Shown one piece after another: positions 48,612 through 48,669 of a DNA stretch of 48,669 nt. The position numbers and the translations under genes were made by a program. The number at the start of each line of letters is the position of its first letter. Within the stretch, counting starts at the first letter, position 1. This DNA comes from Methanobacteriota archaeon (GTDB lineage Archaea; Thermoplasmatota; Thermoplasmata; UBA10834), in assembly GCA_020725925.1 (NCBI GenBank), contig DYTN01000002.1, forward strand, positions 108,993 through 157,661. The letters are read 5' to 3'. The notes beneath the pieces were generated by a model that saw only the letters and a list, made by a program, of their open reading frames with translations, did not search any database and was not told where the DNA came from.

Positions 48612-48669
48612 ATGTTCGACCTTCAGAAGTTCATCGACAAAGAGGTCATGAAGCTCAAGGAAGAGGTCA
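48612..48669 (+). CDS. guaAB: probable GMP synthase ATP-pyrophosphatase subunit, 5' end only
   Basis: ATG at 48612 follows the purE stop directly. The 19 visible codons read FDLQKFIDKEVMKLKEEV after Met, which is the opening helix typical of archaeal GMP synthase subunit B (PP-loop ATPase), a sensible partner for purE. The window ends before the PP-loop, so this rests on a short N-terminal similarity and on context. Confidence 0.5.
   Translation, partial: MFDLQKFIDKEVMKLKEEV

Noticed and set aside
1-48669. CRISPR arrays, insertion sequences, integrases or att-like repeats
   Set aside because: No spaced identical repeats, transposase or integrase genes, or tRNA-flanking duplications were seen; only short dyads in promoters.

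Overview
The window is a chromosome segment of a GC-rich euryarchaeon. It is archaeal without doubt: Orc1/Cdc6, TFB, Gar1, DNA polymerase D small subunit (DP1), tRNA-splicing endonuclease, TiaS, an A-type ATP synthase operon, CDC48 and phosphopantoate-beta-alanine ligase are all present, with TATA boxes placed for largely leaderless transcripts. The gene mix (non-pyrrolysine MttB homologue, KaiC/V4R/DUF835 proteins, type IV pilin-like surface protein, type I GAPDH, membrane-anchored winged-helix regulator) suggests a Thermoplasmatota-like lineage. That placement is inference. There are no rRNA or tRNA genes, CRISPR arrays or insertion sequences; genes are tightly packed, and only one non-coding stretch exceeds 300 bp.

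Layout. 1-1831: tiaS (cut by the window edge) behind a membrane-anchored OB-fold gene, divergent from a two-TM protein. 1838-4801: hflX and orc1/cdc6 diverge from a ~400-bp region carrying three origin-recognition-box-like elements, a good oriC candidate. 4804-12128: signal peptidase, metallophosphoesterase, nucleotidyltransferase, MttB-family methyltransferase, APC permease, then a locus with a Met/His-rich exported peptide (in-frame amber codon) and a TM/winged-helix regulator split by a frameshift. 12246-12749: dCMP deaminase. 12915-21399: A-type ATP synthase operon H-I-K-E-C-F-A-B-D plus an overlooked 41-residue membrane peptide.

21404-27878: CoA-ligase alpha subunit, DP1 and a UPF0201 gene that share one exactly centred TATA box, a TIM-barrel isomerase, a CPBP membrane protease with zinc ribbons, a possible PC4-like ssDNA-binding protein and a CYTH phosphatase/cyclase. 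28008-30189: V4R-KaiC-DUF835 signalling operon, then cobalamin adenosyltransferase. 30193-35032: a winged-helix/ATPase regulator divergent from a ~1,180-residue pilin-like beta-propeller surface protein, with strong inverted repeats in both promoters. 35058-39472: TraB-like protein, XRE-type regulator, CDC48 and Hsp20. 39663-48669: EndA, a 52-residue Cys-rich protein, 2TM protein, type I GAPDH, Gar1/TFB, CoA biosynthesis, S-adenosylhomocysteinase, PfkB kinase, sirtuin, stand-alone Lrp ligand domain, PurE and the start of a probable GMP synthase subunit.

Together these are mostly information-processing and core-metabolism genes, with accessory signalling and surface modules set between them. 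The least described parts are the pilin/propeller-regulator pair, the V4R-KaiC-DUF835 operon, the Met/His peptide-regulator locus and three small genes (11269-11433, 21274-21399, 40719-40877).
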